A stretch of DNA of 64,000 bases from Candidatus Dechloromonas phosphorivorans (GTDB lineage: Bacteria > Pseudomonadota > Gammaproteobacteria > Burkholderiales > Rhodocyclaceae): assembly GCA_016721185.1 (NCBI GenBank), contig JADKIP010000014.1, forward strand, positions 248,001 to 312,000, read 5' to 3'. Numbering within the stretch: position 1 is the first letter of the stretch; each line of letters begins with the position of its first letter. The notes beneath the pieces are model-generated. The model was not told the DNA's origin and ran no database searches. It saw only the letters and a list, made by a program, of their open reading frames with translations. Made by a program: the position numbers and the translations under genes. Positions 35,415 to 45,226 of the stretch are shown piece after piece.

Positions 35415-37944
35415 GTTTACTCCCAACCGGGAAATGAGCGCTAAAGGTGGAGCCGACCCCGAGTTCGCTTTCAAGGCTGACACTGCCGCCCATCAGTTCG
35501 GTCAGTTGTTTGACCACAGCCAAACCAAGGCCGGTTCCGCCATGTTCGCGGGTCAGGAAGTTTTCAAGTTGCTTGAATTTCTCGAAAATGATTTCCCGGC
35601 ATTCCGGCGCAATGCCCGGCCCGGTGTCACTGACTGCGAATTGGATTTCGTTGTCTGATTGGCTGACCGTCAGCCTGACACTGCCTTGTGCGGTAAATTT
35701 GGTGGCATTGTTCAACAGGTTGTTGAGGATCTGACGCAGACGCGTTAGGTCGGTTCTGATCATTGGCGGCAGGTCTTCTGCAATTTCCAGTTCAAAGGTC
35801 AAACCCTTTGCTTCGCTGGCACCACGGTGGACGGCGGCTGTTTCTTCAACGAATTGCTTTAACGGTATGTCTGTCCAGATGAAAGTCATCTCGCCAGACT
35901 CGATCTTGGTCAAATCGAGAATCTCGGTGACCAGATTGAGCAGATGTTCCCCGCTTCGGTGGATGATTTCGGCGTACTCCTGCTGCTCGGGTTCGGTGAG
36001 TTCGGATTTGAGTAGTTCGGCAAAACCGAGAATGCCGTTGAGCGGTGTTCGCAGTTCGTGCGAGACGGTGGCCAGGAAGGCCGTTTTCAGGCGGCTGGCT
36101 TCTTCGGCTTTCGCCTTGGCTTCTTCCAGTCGCTGGAAAGATTCAGCGACCGAGTCAGCCATGTTGTTGAAGGAGCGTCCGAGTTCTCCCATTTCATCGC
36201 TTGAGTTGGCTTCCAGGCGACGGGTCAGATCGCCATCCTGGAAGGCGTGGATGCCGTCGATCATCCGGGTGATGCGCCCGGTCATCAGATTGGCAATCCA
36301 GACCGCGATGCCGATGACGAGCACGATCATCAGCACGGTTGAGCCCCAAAGACCAACCGCTGTCGAGGTCAGACTCTTCTCGATGTTGCCGAGCATTTCA
36401 TCGCGCAAGGTCTTGAAACTGCTGTCTTTCTCGGTGACCAGCGTATTGATCTTGACGGCAGTTTCTGTTGCGGCCTTGTGAAACTCATCCACATTGGCGC
36501 CGATGGTGACAAAGCCGAATCCCTGCGGTGTCTTGCCATACTGGCCGGTGTAATAGGGGATTGCCGCTGCGGTCGTCAGCTTCCAGAGGCCGGAAAAGAA
36601 AATGACGAACGAGCCGGAGCCGCCGTGTTCGGTGAGCGCATTCCAGCCGTCGCATTGCGGCGAGAAGTTGAGATAGCGGCAGTCAAGCGCAACGCTGCCC
36701 GCCTTGGCCAGTGCCTTGGCCGGCTTGCGTTTCAGGCTTTGATCGCGGAAGGCGGGCGTTTCGGCCAGAAATTCGTGCGAGGGTTTGCCGCTGGCCTGCC
36801 ATTCGTTATAAAGCGCCTCATCCATCCAGGGGGTGGCCGGCAGGCCGGTTTGAGCGTCGTAACCCACAATGAAGTAATCGCGTGGATGCGAAATGGCGCG
36901 GCTCTTGTAATCCCACAGGAAGGCGTAATTGCCCTTGATGGCATCCGCGATCGGCGTGTAACGCTCCTCGGTAGGCATCAGACGGTCGGAGAACTGCCGG
37001 ATGTGATCGTGATCAAGCGCCAGCGTGACGTAGCCGGTAATCCGCCCATTTTTGACGACCGGCATGGCCCAGCGAACGATGCCGCGGAAACGCTTGCCGA
37101 GCGGGTTTTCCGTGCCGGCATAGGCTGAATTTTCCGGCTTAAACGGTTTGCCGGCTTTTTCCAGCGTGGCGGGCAGATAAGGGCCGATCGCCTCGGTCGG
37201 AACGTAGGCGCCGATGACATCGGAGACGTAAATTTCACCCGCCTTGAGCTTCTTCAGCTCGGCAAAATAAGTTTCTGCCTTGACGAAGGTATTGCTGCGG
37301 TCAACCACGTTTTTGAGGCTTTTTTCAGTCACGTTGCCGGTAGTGACTTTGACCTTTTCTTGCCCGTTGAGATCGACGTAGGTCATTTCGACAAAGAGCG
37401 GACGCTGTTCCTCTTCACCCTGATACTCCGGTGGGCGGGCGTGAAAGTCCTTGGCGTTGTCGGGCAGTACCGGACGGGTGACTTTGGCATCACGGATGAT
37501 GGGTTTTTCCGGCACCCAGGATTTACCATCCTCCGCCAGTTTCCAGGCGCCATGCTGGTACAGCGCTTGGTTGCGGCCAGCCAGGAAGCGCTGGAATGAT
37601 CCTTCTGAAGGATCGAGTGTTGCCGCCATGCGGATATCGCGGTCGCGGTCGTACAGGAAATTGGCAATTTCCTTGGCCGCGTCAGTGGTCAGTGCCTCGA
37701 TGGCTTCCCGTGAGCGGAGGTCGAGCGCACGGATCGAGTCATCGGTGACGGTCTTGCCGACGGTCTTGATGCTGCTCAGCATTGAATCCGCCATGCCGCC
37801 CGCCTTGACCGAAACCTCTTCGCCAAGTTGCTGGGTAGCGTGCCAGGCAAACCAGGCAAGCAGCACTAGCGGCAGTACTTTGATCAGCACAAAAATGGTG
37901 ATCAGTTTGCCGCGGATACCACCAAAAAATGCGGGAAGTTTCAT
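35407..37944 (-). CDS. Membrane sensor histidine kinase (Cache-like sensor, HAMP, HisKA, HATPase)
   Basis: 845 residues. A first membrane helix (about 13-33), then a large periplasmic sensor region of about 480 residues with Cache-like sections (RGIVRWAMPVVKNGRITGYV, RAISHPRDYFIVGYDAQTG), and a second helix near 525-547. HAMP follows (NLMTGRITRMIDGIHAFQDG), then the H box FLATVSHELRTPLNGILGF near residue 625, and an ATPase with N box LNNLLNNATKFT, DTGPGIAP and GGTGLGLAVVKQL. The ligand is unknown; the unusually large double sensor suggests a small-molecule signal. The cognate regulator overlaps its 3' end. Confidence 0.9.
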   Translation of the reverse strand: MKLPAFFGGIRGKLITIFVLIKVLPLVLLAWFAWHATQQLGEEVSVKAGGMADSMLSSIKTVGKTVTDDSIRALDLRSREAIEALTTDAAKEIANFLYDRDRDIRMAATLDPSEGSFQRFLAGRNQALYQHGAWKLAEDGKSWVPEKPIIRDAKVTRPVLPDNAKDFHARPPEYQGEEEQRPLFVEMTYVDLNGQEKVKVTTGNVTEKSLKNVVDRSNTFVKAETYFAELKKLKAGEIYVSDVIGAYVPTEAIGPYLPATLEKAGKPFKPENSAYAGTENPLGKRFRGIVRWAMPVVKNGRITGYVTLALDHDHIRQFSDRLMPTEERYTPIADAIKGNYAFLWDYKSRAISHPRDYFIVGYDAQTGLPATPWMDEALYNEWQASGKPSHEFLAETPAFRDQSLKRKPAKALAKAGSVALDCRYLNFSPQCDGWNALTEHGGSGSFVIFFSGLWKLTTAAAIPYYTGQYGKTPQGFGFVTIGANVDEFHKAATETAVKINTLVTEKDSSFKTLRDEMLGNIEKSLTSTAVGLWGSTVLMIVLVIGIAVWIANLMTGRITRMIDGIHAFQDGDLTRRLEANSSDEMGELGRSFNNMADSVAESFQRLEEAKAKAEEASRLKTAFLATVSHELRTPLNGILGFAELLKSELTEPEQQEYAEIIHRSGEHLLNLVTEILDLTKIESGEMTFIWTDIPLKQFVEETAAVHRGASEAKGLTFELEIAEDLPPMIRTDLTRLRQILNNLLNNATKFTAQGSVRLTVSQSDNEIQFAVSDTGPGIAPECREIIFEKFKQLENFLTREHGGTGLGLAVVKQLTELMGGSVSLESELGVGSTFSAHFPVGSKHD

Positions 37945-37974
37945 CTCACTCCAGAGTGGCTTGTCGCCATTAGC

Positions 37975-38406
37975 TTAGTGTTTTGCGTCGCTCTTGGTCG
38001 CGGCTTTGGCCGATTCGGCTGGTTCGGCGGCCTTTGCTGTTTTGCTCTCACTTTCGCTCTCGGTTGCGCTGGCTTCTTCCTTGGCCAGCTTCTTCTTTTT
38101 CTTCGCACCCGGCGCTTCAGGCGGCGGCAAGAGCGGCACTATCGTCTCAATCTTGTTTTCCCGCATATAGGAATCCATTTCGCGCCACCCCTCGAAAACG
38201 CCAGCTTTCGGTAACCAGGTGTAGATCGCGTAGCAGTCTTCGATAGCGCGTCCGGAGTGGCGGCAGGCGCTACCGACTGCCTTGCCTTCGGCTTCCAGTC
38301 GGGCATCTTTTTTTCCGGGATCTTCCAGACCAAGTTTTTGATTGATCTGGTCGCAACCAGCGAGTGCCAGCATGGCAACGAAAATAAGGAATGAACGTGT
38401 GTGCAT
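37975..38406 (-). CDS. Small lipoprotein of unknown function
   Basis: 143 residues from the ATG at 38406 (a longer frame adds six residues). Lipobox LALAGC. The middle holds two Cys (GSACRHSGRAIEDC) and YTWLPKAGVFEGWREMDSYM. The C-terminus is a low-complexity tail of Lys, Ala, Ser and Glu. It sits just upstream of the histidine kinase on the same strand, so it could share its operon. No family recognised. Confidence 0.7.
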   Translation of the reverse strand: MHTRSFLIFVAMLALAGCDQINQKLGLEDPGKKDARLEAEGKAVGSACRHSGRAIEDCYAIYTWLPKAGVFEGWREMDSYMRENKIETIVPLLPPPEAPGAKKKKKLAKEEASATESESESKTAKAAEPAESAKAATKSDAKH

Positions 38407-38502
38407 TTGGTGATTTTCGCACAATTAATGGCAAAGTTGGGGCGCCGGCCCGCGCTGGCCGAGCGTTATAATCTGGCACTTTTTTGATCTTTTGGAGTGC
38501 TC

Positions 38503-39798
38503 ATGTCTTATCGATTTCGCCCCTTGTTGGCCGTAGCCAGCCTGGCGCTCGCTTTTTCGGCTCAGGCAGCAAAGCCTGCCAAGCCAGCCAAACCGGCAGC
38601 CGCTCCGGCCGCTGCTGTCGAATTTGAGTTGGCCCATAATCTGAGTCCAAAGGGTGAAGAAAGCCTCATCGCTGTGGTTGATCGTTTCAACAAGGAATCA
38701 GGCGGCAATTTGAAACTGGTTCGTCTGGAAAAAGGTAGCAAGCCGGCTGGCCTGAATCTGGTTCTTCGCGACGATATGAGTGACGTCCTGAGTCTGCAGA
38801 AAAACTTTATTCCGCTCCATGCAATGATGAGCAAGGCTGGCCACGCGCTGAATTCGGGCGATTTCCCCAGCGATATCAAGGCCAATGTGGTCGATGCCAA
38901 GGGGCGCCTGGTTGCGCTGCCAGTGCTCTACTCAACGCCCGTGCTGTTCTATAACAAAAACGCTTTCCGTAAAGCCAAGCTGGATCCCGAGCAGGCGCCG
39001 AAAACCTGGCTGGAAATGCAGGGCATGCTCGACAAGTTGCAGGACGCCGGCTATAGCTGTCCCTACACTTCCTCCTGGCCGGTTTGGGTTCACGTCGATA
39101 ACGTGAGCGCTATTTCCGGCGTGCCGGCGATGACCGAAAAAGGGGGATTGACCTTTAATGGCCTGCCGCAGGTCAAGCACATTGCGATGATGGCAACCTG
39201 GAGCAAAGCGGGATATTTCCGTCACTTCGGCCGCGGTAACGAGGCTAGCGCCCGATTCGACGAAGGCGAATGCGCCATGATTTCCACCAACTCCCGCGAG
39301 GCCGCCGAGTTCCGCGATGCCAAGGGTGTTGAACTGGGTGTCGCGCCCCTGCCTTATCACGACGATGTCTACGGTGGTCGCCAACCTTCACTGGCTGACG
39401 GTGCCTCATTGTGGGTCGGTGCCGGGCGTTCGCCGGCCGAGTACAAGCAGGCAGCGAAGTTCGTTTCCTTCCTGCTCTCGCCGGAAATGCAAATCGAACT
39501 GGTTCGGGTCTACGGTGGTTTGCCGCTCACCCCGGCGGCTCGTGCTGCCTCGCGCAGCAAGATCCTGCAGGATAGCGACAAGACCTTGCAGGTCGCCTAC
39601 GATTCGCTGAAGGGGTCGAGCAGCAAGGTCATTCCGCACGTATCGGATATCGATCCGTTGCGCATCATTACCGGCGAAGAGCTGGAAGAGGTTTGGGCGG
39701 ACAAGAAGCCGGCCAAGGCGGCGCTTGATACGTCAGTGAGCCGTGGCAATGCGGTACTGGGCGCCAAGCCCTTGCTCAAGAAGGCGCAACCCTTCTGA
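38503..39798 (+). CDS. ugpB: ABC transporter periplasmic binding protein, UgpB-like (sn-glycerol-3-phosphate)
   Basis: 431 residues from the ATG at 38503, which follows TTTGGAG at a good distance. Signal peptide MSYRFRPLLAVASLALAFSAQA, then an Ala/Pro/Lys linker and a family 1 solute-binding protein (PVLYSTPVLFYNKNAFRKA, YSCPYTSSWPVWVHVDNVS, FDEGECAMISTNSREAAEF). These match UgpB, which binds glycerol-3-phosphate and glycerophosphodiesters. The next gene, ugpQ, overlaps its stop. The permease and ATPase genes (ugpA, ugpE, ugpC) are not in the window. Confidence 0.85.
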   Translation: MSYRFRPLLAVASLALAFSAQAAKPAKPAKPAAAPAAAVEFELAHNLSPKGEESLIAVVDRFNKESGGNLKLVRLEKGSKPAGLNLVLRDDMSDVLSLQKNFIPLHAMMSKAGHALNSGDFPSDIKANVVDAKGRLVALPVLYSTPVLFYNKNAFRKAKLDPEQAPKTWLEMQGMLDKLQDAGYSCPYTSSWPVWVHVDNVSAISGVPAMTEKGGLTFNGLPQVKHIAMMATWSKAGYFRHFGRGNEASARFDEGECAMISTNSREAAEFRDAKGVELGVAPLPYHDDVYGGRQPSLADGASLWVGAGRSPAEYKQAAKFVSFLLSPEMQIELVRVYGGLPLTPAARAASRSKILQDSDKTLQVAYDSLKGSSSKVIPHVSDIDPLRIITGEELEEVWADKKPAKAALDTSVSRGNAVLGAKPLLKKAQPF

Positions 39799-40541
39799 TG
39801 CAAATACTGCTGCCGCGCTGGTTTGCTCATCGCGGTGGCGGTTCGCTCGCCCCTGAAAACACCCTGGCCGGGATCCGCCTGGCGGCTCGGCTGGGGTTCA
39901 AGGCGGTCGAGTTCGATGTCATGCTTAGTGGTGATGGCACCCCTGTTCTGATTCACGATGAAACCCTGGAACGGACGACCAATGGCGTCGGCCGCGTCTG
40001 TGACACGCCAGACAGCACGCTTTTTGCGCTCGATGCCGGGCAGGGCGAACGTATCCCGCGTTTTACCGAAGCCGCTGCTTTGTGCCGCGAGCTGGGTTTG
40101 CTGGCCAATGTCGAAATCAAGCCCTCAAGCGGGCAGGAGATTGAAACAGCGGAGTGCGTTGCCAAGCTGTGCGTTGAGTTGTGGCGGGGTGCGACAGTAC
40201 CGCCCCTGATTTCCTCATTTTCAAAGGTGGCGCTGGAGATTGCGCGTGACATGGCCCCGGCGATCGCGCGCGGGGTTTTATTCGAGTCCGTGCCCACAGA
40301 TTGGCTGCTCGAGATCCATCGCCTGCAAGCCTTCTCGCTGCATTGCGATGCCGACACGTTGCCGAATGACGTTTTGGCTGAAGCGCAGGCCAAAGCTGTG
40401 CCGGTGCTGTGTTACACGGTGAACGCTGAAAATCGTGCAAAAACACTATTTGCGCAGGGCGTTAGTGCGCTCTTTACGGATCGCCTTGATCTTTTTGCGC
40501 CCGAAACAACTGCTTACAAACCCTTGCATTTAGGCGGCTGA
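39798..40541 (+). CDS. ugpQ: Glycerophosphodiester phosphodiesterase
   Basis: 247 residues. GDPD TIM barrel: RWFAHRGGGSLAPENTLAG (catalytic HRG with Glu), VEFDVMLSGDGTPVLIHDE and NVEIKPSSGQE. No signal peptide, so it is cytoplasmic like E. coli UgpQ. It hydrolyses glycerophosphodiesters to glycerol-3-phosphate and an alcohol. Its start overlaps the ugpB stop (TGATG). Confidence 0.92.
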   Translation: MQILLPRWFAHRGGGSLAPENTLAGIRLAARLGFKAVEFDVMLSGDGTPVLIHDETLERTTNGVGRVCDTPDSTLFALDAGQGERIPRFTEAAALCRELGLLANVEIKPSSGQEIETAECVAKLCVELWRGATVPPLISSFSKVALEIARDMAPAIARGVLFESVPTDWLLEIHRLQAFSLHCDADTLPNDVLAEAQAKAVPVLCYTVNAENRAKTLFAQGVSALFTDRLDLFAPETTAYKPLHLGG

Positions 40542-40605
40542 TCTTTGCATCGTTTTACTTTTTAATTGCGTTCAGGGAATCAGCCCGGCATTTAGGAGAA
40601 AAAAC

Positions 40606-40962
40606 ATGAAGCACATCAAGCCCCTCGTCGCCCTGTGCGTCCTGCTGCCGATGGCGGTATTTGCTCAGACGAACACGCCCCGCGTCGATCAGCGTGAAGT
40701 GAATCAGGAGGCACGTATTCAGCAAGGTGCCAGTTCCGGCAGTTTGACCCAGAGGGAAACTGCGCGCCTGGAAAATGGTCAGCAGCACGTTCAAAATATT
40801 GAAACGCGTGCCAAGGCAGATGGCGTGGTGACTCGTCAGGAGCGAGGTCGCATGCATCATGCGCAAGAGGTGCAAAGTCAGCATATTTATAACCAGAAGC
40901 ATGATCGCCAGCACGATTTCAACCATAACGGTCGTGTTGACCGGTTTGCCGGCCGTCGCTGA
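40606..40962 (+). CDS. Small exported protein with an EF-hand-like tail
   Basis: 118 residues. Signal peptide MKHIKPLVALCVLLPMAVFA preceded by TTTAGGAG. The mature protein is hydrophilic and rich in Gln, Arg and His. ADGVVTRQERGRM and DFNHNGRVDRF resemble EF-hand calcium loops. Similar small proteins are common in betaproteobacteria and have no assigned function. It has its own terminator at 40983-41002. Confidence 0.7.
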   Translation: MKHIKPLVALCVLLPMAVFAQTNTPRVDQREVNQEARIQQGASSGSLTQRETARLENGQQHVQNIETRAKADGVVTRQERGRMHHAQEVQSQHIYNQKHDRQHDFNHNGRVDRFAGRR

Positions 40963-40982
40963 TCATCTTGCAATGCGGACAG

Positions 40983-41006
40983 AACCCGCCGCCCGGCGGG
41001 TTTTTC
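40983..41006 (+). terminator. Rho-independent terminator before alaS
   Basis: AACCCGCC (40983-40990) pairs with GGCGGGTT (40995-41002), loop GCCC, followed by a T run. Confidence 0.85.
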
Positions 41007-41054
41007 TTTTAAAATTGATCCTCTCGAATTAACCGCCTTTGAGGCCGTCAGCCC

Positions 41055-43676
41055 ATGAAAAGCTCTGAAATCCGCCAGCAGTTTCTCGACTTCTTCGCCT
41101 CCAAAGGCCATCAGATCGTTGCTTCTTCTTCCCTGGTGCCGCACGAGGATCCGACGCTGCTGTTCACCAACGCCGGGATGAACCAGTTCAAGGACGTTTT
41201 CCTGGGTTTCGACAAGCGTCCCTACAGTCGTGCGACCACCTCGCAGAAGTGCGTGCGGGCCGGCGGCAAGCATAACGACCTCGAAAATGTCGGCTACACC
41301 GCCCGTCATCACACTTTCTTTGAGATGCTCGGCAATTTCAGTTTTGGCGACTATTTCAAGCGCGACGCGATCAAGTACGCCTGGGAACTGCTGACCGAAG
41401 TCTACAAACTGCCCAAGGACAAGCTGACCGTCACCGTCTATGCCGAGGACGATGAAGCCTACGACATCTGGACCAAGGAAATCGGCGTGCCGGCCGAGCG
41501 CGTCATTCGCATCGGCGACAACAAGGGCGCCCGCTACGCTTCTGATAATTTCTGGATGATGGGCGATACCGGCCCTTGCGGCCCGTGCACCGAAATTTTT
41601 TACGATCACGGCGAACAGCACTGGGGTGGCCCACCGGGATCGCCGGACGAAGATGGCGACCGTTTCATCGAAATCTGGAACAACGTCTTCATGCAGTTCA
41701 ACCGCGACGAAGCCGGCGTCATGCATCCGCTACCGAAGCCCAGCGTCGATACCGGCATGGGTCTGGAGCGGGTTTCTGCCGTCTTGCAGGGCGTCCATGC
41801 CAATTACGAGATCGACCTGTTCCAGGCCTTGCTGAAGGCCGCGGCGCGGGAAACTTCCGCGGCCGACATGGATTCGCCGTCGCTGAAAGTGCTGGCCGAC
41901 CACATTCGCGCCTGTTCATTCCTGCTGGCCGATGGCGTCATTCCGGGTAATGAAGGCCGTGGTTATGTGCTGCGCCGGATCATTCGCCGGGCCATTCGTC
42001 ACGGCTACAAACTCGGTGCCCGCGCTGCTTTCTTCCACAAGATGGTGCCGGATCTGGTCGCTGAAATGGGCATGGCTTATCCGGAACTGGCCCAGCACCA
42101 AACGCGCATCATGGCGACCTTGAAGCAGGAAGAAGACCGTTTCTTTGAAACCATCGAACACGGCATGGCGATTGTCGAAGCCGAGCTGGCGGCGCTAAAA
42201 GCGGCCGGCAACAAGGTCTTCAACGGCGATACCGCCTTCAAGTTGCACGATACTTATGGCTTTCCGCTTGATCTGACGCAGGACATTGGGCGCGAGCACG
42301 ACATCACTGTCGATGCGCCAGCCTTTGATGCCGCGATGGCCCGCCAGAAAGAGCAGGCGCGTGCGGCCGGCAAATTCAAGATGGCGACCAACCTCGACTA
42401 CAGCGGCCCGGCCACCACGTTCCACGGTTACGACGCGCTGGAGTTCAAGGGCAACGTCCTGGCGCTCTACAAGGACGGTGCTGCGGTCAACCAGCTAAAT
42501 GAGGGTGAAATGGGGGTCGTCGTGCTCGACAACACGCCGTTTTATGCCGAGTCCGGCGGTCAGGTGGGCGATTCCGGCGTGCTGCAATCGGTGCATGGCA
42601 TCTTTGCCGTCGAGGACACGCAAAAGATCCAGGCCACCGTTTTCGGGCATCACGGCCTGGTCAAAACCGGGGCCATTACGGTGGGCAACGGCGTTACCGC
42701 CAAGGTCGATCTGTTGGCCCGGGCGCGCATCATGCGCAATCATTCGGCCACCCACCTGCTGCACAAAGCGCTGCGCGAAGTGCTCGGCGACCACGTTCAG
42801 CAAAAGGGCTCGCAGGTTGATCCGGACAAGACCCGTTTTGACTTCGTGCATAACCAGCCAATGACCAATGCGGAAATTCGCCGGGTCGAAAATATCGTCA
42901 ATGCCGAAATTCTCGCCAATACGGCCAATGAGTGCCGCGTTCTGCCGATCGCCGAAGCCCAGAAATTGGGCGCGATGATGTTGTTTGGCGAAAAGTACGG
43001 CGACACCGTGCGCGTCCTTGATATCGGTTCATCACGCGAATTGTGCGGTGGTACGCACGTCAGCCGGACGGGCGATATTGGCCTGTTCAGCATCACCGCC
43101 GAAGGTGGCGTCGCCGCCGGCGTGCGTCGTGTTGAAGCAGTCACCGGCGACAACGCACTGGCTTACATGCAGGGTATGGAAATGGCGCTTGGCGGCGTGG
43201 CCGGCACCTTGAAAGTCTTGCCGAAAGACGTGCCGGCCCGTGTGGCTGCGGTCCTCGATCAAGTGCGTAAACTGGAGCGTGAACTGGCGGTACTCAAAGG
43301 CAAGCTGGCCTCGGCGCAGGGTGACGACATGCTCAGTCAGGCTGTCGACGTCAAGGGTGCCAAGGTGTTGGCGGCAAATCTGCAAGGTGCTGATTCGACG
43401 GCCTTGCGCGAAACCATGGACAAGCTCAAGGACAAGCTGAAATCGGCGGCAATCGTGCTGGCTTCGGTAGTTGATGGCAAAGTGACCCTGATTGCCGGGG
43501 TGACGGCTGACCTGACCGGTAAAGTCAAAGCCGGCGATCTGGTCAACATGGTGGCTCAGCAGGTCGGCGGTAAAGGCGGCGGCCGCCCGGATATGGCGCA
43601 GGCGGGCGGAACTCAGCCGGAAAATCTGGCCGCGGCGCTGGCTTCGGTAACGGCCTGGGTCGATAGCAAGCTTTGA
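41055..43676 (+). CDS. alaS: Alanyl-tRNA synthetase
   Basis: 873 residues, normal length. Class II catalytic core (FLDFFASKGHQIVASSSLVP, TLLFTNAGMNQFKDVFLGF, RHHTFFEMLGNFSFGDYFK). The editing domain has the zinc motifs RNHSATHLLHKAL and ELCGGTHVSRTGDIG, and a C-terminal DHHA1 region ends VGGKGGGRPDMAQAGG. Charges tRNA-Ala. Carries one exact copy of the over-represented 12-mer at 42480-42491. Confidence 0.97.
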   Translation: MKSSEIRQQFLDFFASKGHQIVASSSLVPHEDPTLLFTNAGMNQFKDVFLGFDKRPYSRATTSQKCVRAGGKHNDLENVGYTARHHTFFEMLGNFSFGDYFKRDAIKYAWELLTEVYKLPKDKLTVTVYAEDDEAYDIWTKEIGVPAERVIRIGDNKGARYASDNFWMMGDTGPCGPCTEIFYDHGEQHWGGPPGSPDEDGDRFIEIWNNVFMQFNRDEAGVMHPLPKPSVDTGMGLERVSAVLQGVHANYEIDLFQALLKAAARETSAADMDSPSLKVLADHIRACSFLLADGVIPGNEGRGYVLRRIIRRAIRHGYKLGARAAFFHKMVPDLVAEMGMAYPELAQHQTRIMATLKQEEDRFFETIEHGMAIVEAELAALKAAGNKVFNGDTAFKLHDTYGFPLDLTQDIGREHDITVDAPAFDAAMARQKEQARAAGKFKMATNLDYSGPATTFHGYDALEFKGNVLALYKDGAAVNQLNEGEMGVVVLDNTPFYAESGGQVGDSGVLQSVHGIFAVEDTQKIQATVFGHHGLVKTGAITVGNGVTAKVDLLARARIMRNHSATHLLHKALREVLGDHVQQKGSQVDPDKTRFDFVHNQPMTNAEIRRVENIVNAEILANTANECRVLPIAEAQKLGAMMLFGEKYGDTVRVLDIGSSRELCGGTHVSRTGDIGLFSITAEGGVAAGVRRVEAVTGDNALAYMQGMEMALGGVAGTLKVLPKDVPARVAAVLDQVRKLERELAVLKGKLASAQGDDMLSQAVDVKGAKVLAANLQGADSTALRETMDKLKDKLKSAAIVLASVVDGKVTLIAGVTADLTGKVKAGDLVNMVAQQVGGKGGGRPDMAQAGGTQPENLAAALASVTAWVDSKL

Positions 43677-43990
43677 TTCGTCGCCTCGTTTTCCTGCTTT
43701 TTTTGGCGTCGACCGCAGCACTCGCCGATCCGGTGCCGCTGGCGCTGGATCGCACACCACTTGAGGCGGTGACGGTCAACGGGGAAAAAGTGCATCTTTT
43801 CCCGAATGGTCGCTGGGCGTTTACTGATAGCGCCAAGGCTGCGGCGGCGCAGCAGCTTGCTGCCGAATATCCGGAAAACAAAACCCGCCCGGTCGAAGCC
43901 CAGGGCGGGCTTTTCGGCAACTTTGGCCGGGTCATCATGCCCGGTGACAAGGATTACAACCGCGGTTCGCTGAACCCCAAGATGCACTGA
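43673..43990 (+). CDS. Small exported protein of unknown function
   Basis: 105 residues starting at a TTG that overlaps the alaS stop (TTGA). Signal peptide MIRRLVFLLFLASTAALA. The mature section contains PLEAVTVNGEKVHLFPNGRW, which resembles a short beta motif seen in small periplasmic proteins. No family recognised. The start codon is weak but the overlap and signal peptide favour it. Confidence 0.6.
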   Translation: MIRRLVFLLFLASTAALADPVPLALDRTPLEAVTVNGEKVHLFPNGRWAFTDSAKAAAAQQLAAEYPENKTRPVEAQGGLFGNFGRVIMPGDKDYNRGSLNPKMH

Positions 43991-43995
43991 CTCGC

Positions 43996-44496
43996 TTGGC
44001 TGACTATCGATTCTGTCCGCAATGTGGGTCAGCTCTTGGTATGCGCGATGAAGGCGGCCTGGCGCGCCCGGCCTGCGCTGCGGCAGATTGTGATTTCGTA
44101 TTATGGGAGAACCCGGTGCCGGTCGTTGCGGCACTGGTTGAATATGCAGGTCAAATCGTGCTGGCGCGCAACGCGGCCTGGCCGGAAAAGCAGTTTGGTT
44201 TGATTACCGGTTATCTGGAGCGCGACGAAACGCCGGATACAGCGGTGGCACGAGAAGTCGCGGAGGAACTTGGCTTGTCGGCGCAATCAGTCAGCTTGAT
44301 TGGCCTCTATAACTTTGCGCCGAAAAACCAGTTGATCATTGCTTACCATGTGCTGGCGAGCGGACAAATCGTTCTCAATGAAGAGCTGGCTGAATTCAAA
44401 CTGATTGAACCGAGCAAGCTAAAAGCTTGGGAGTTCGGCACAGGACCGGCGGTTCGCGACTGGCTCGCGAGCCGGTCAGCGCAGCAAACGGCCTGA
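43996..44496 (+). CDS. Nudix hydrolase with N-terminal zinc ribbon
   Basis: 166 residues from a TTG at 43996. The N-terminus is a zinc ribbon (CPQCG and CAAADC), followed by a Nudix box GYLERDETPDTAVAREVAEELGL in which the pattern GX5EX7REXXEEXG is kept except for small variation. This type acts on nucleoside diphosphate compounds; the exact substrate is unknown. It lies 5 bases after the preceding small gene, probably in the alaS operon. Confidence 0.85.
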   Translation: MADYRFCPQCGSALGMRDEGGLARPACAAADCDFVLWENPVPVVAALVEYAGQIVLARNAAWPEKQFGLITGYLERDETPDTAVAREVAEELGLSAQSVSLIGLYNFAPKNQLIIAYHVLASGQIVLNEELAEFKLIEPSKLKAWEFGTGPAVRDWLASRSAQQTA

Positions 44497-45226
44497 CTGT
44501 GGCGGCGCGTCGGTGTCACGAATGACTTCGCCGTCGATAATTTAGTTTTCTGTGGGGTGTGCTAAATCAGGAATAGCCTTCAGTTTAACAAACAATCAAA
44601 GAGCAAAAGCCCTCTGCGAGAATTGCCTTAAAAGCCAATAATAACCGTCTGTTCTTAATTAAACCTTGTTGCTGCAGCAATTCGCCGCGTTGGCCAGCTC
44701 TGTCAGATCCATCGGCAACAGGCCATGCCGCCGCCATTCGGTGTAATCGAAGTGATCGCGTGACAGCGCGGTCAGAAAGCGCACAGCCTACGGTGTGGTG
44801 TTGCAAAGTTGGGGTTACACAGGGTATAGCACCCCAGCTTCAATACCTCCAATTGCATCGCTAGCAATTTTTGCACCTGATTCAATGGGATTACTGCATG
44901 AGGCCACTTCTACTTATGTACTCGACCCGAAAACAAACGGGGGGGCTCGGTAAACAGCGGGGCGAAGCCTTCCGTGAATGGTCTGGCCATCCGTTGGAGA
45001 AATGGCTTGCAGAGGGTTGATGCCGCGTTTCATGGTGGCCCTCGGGCCGTTGCACCGCGCAGCGGCAGCAGCGTGGATGTGATCCGAAACGGCCCACCGC
45101 AAAGGCAAGAACAGAAGCAACAACAACGTCAAAAGCAAAACCGGGGCAGCGCCGTCCAGCTGCGAGTGCAGTCGAATGTACAGCTAAACTGACTGTATTA
45201 CTGTCTTGACTCAGGGGGCCACTTCA
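44497..45226. other. 730-base stretch with only gene remnants
   Basis: No complete gene is convincing. On the minus strand, about 44666-44790 encodes a 42-codon piece (VRFLTALSRDHFDYTEWRRH) bounded by a stop, which looks like the C-terminus of a lost protein. Around 45000-45190 the plus strand can encode FHGGPRAVAPRSGSSVDVIR followed by a Gln-rich tail, of unknown origin. A run of seven G's is at about 44939-44945. The segment borders tandem IS5 copies and looks like decayed accessory DNA. Confidence 0.4.
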
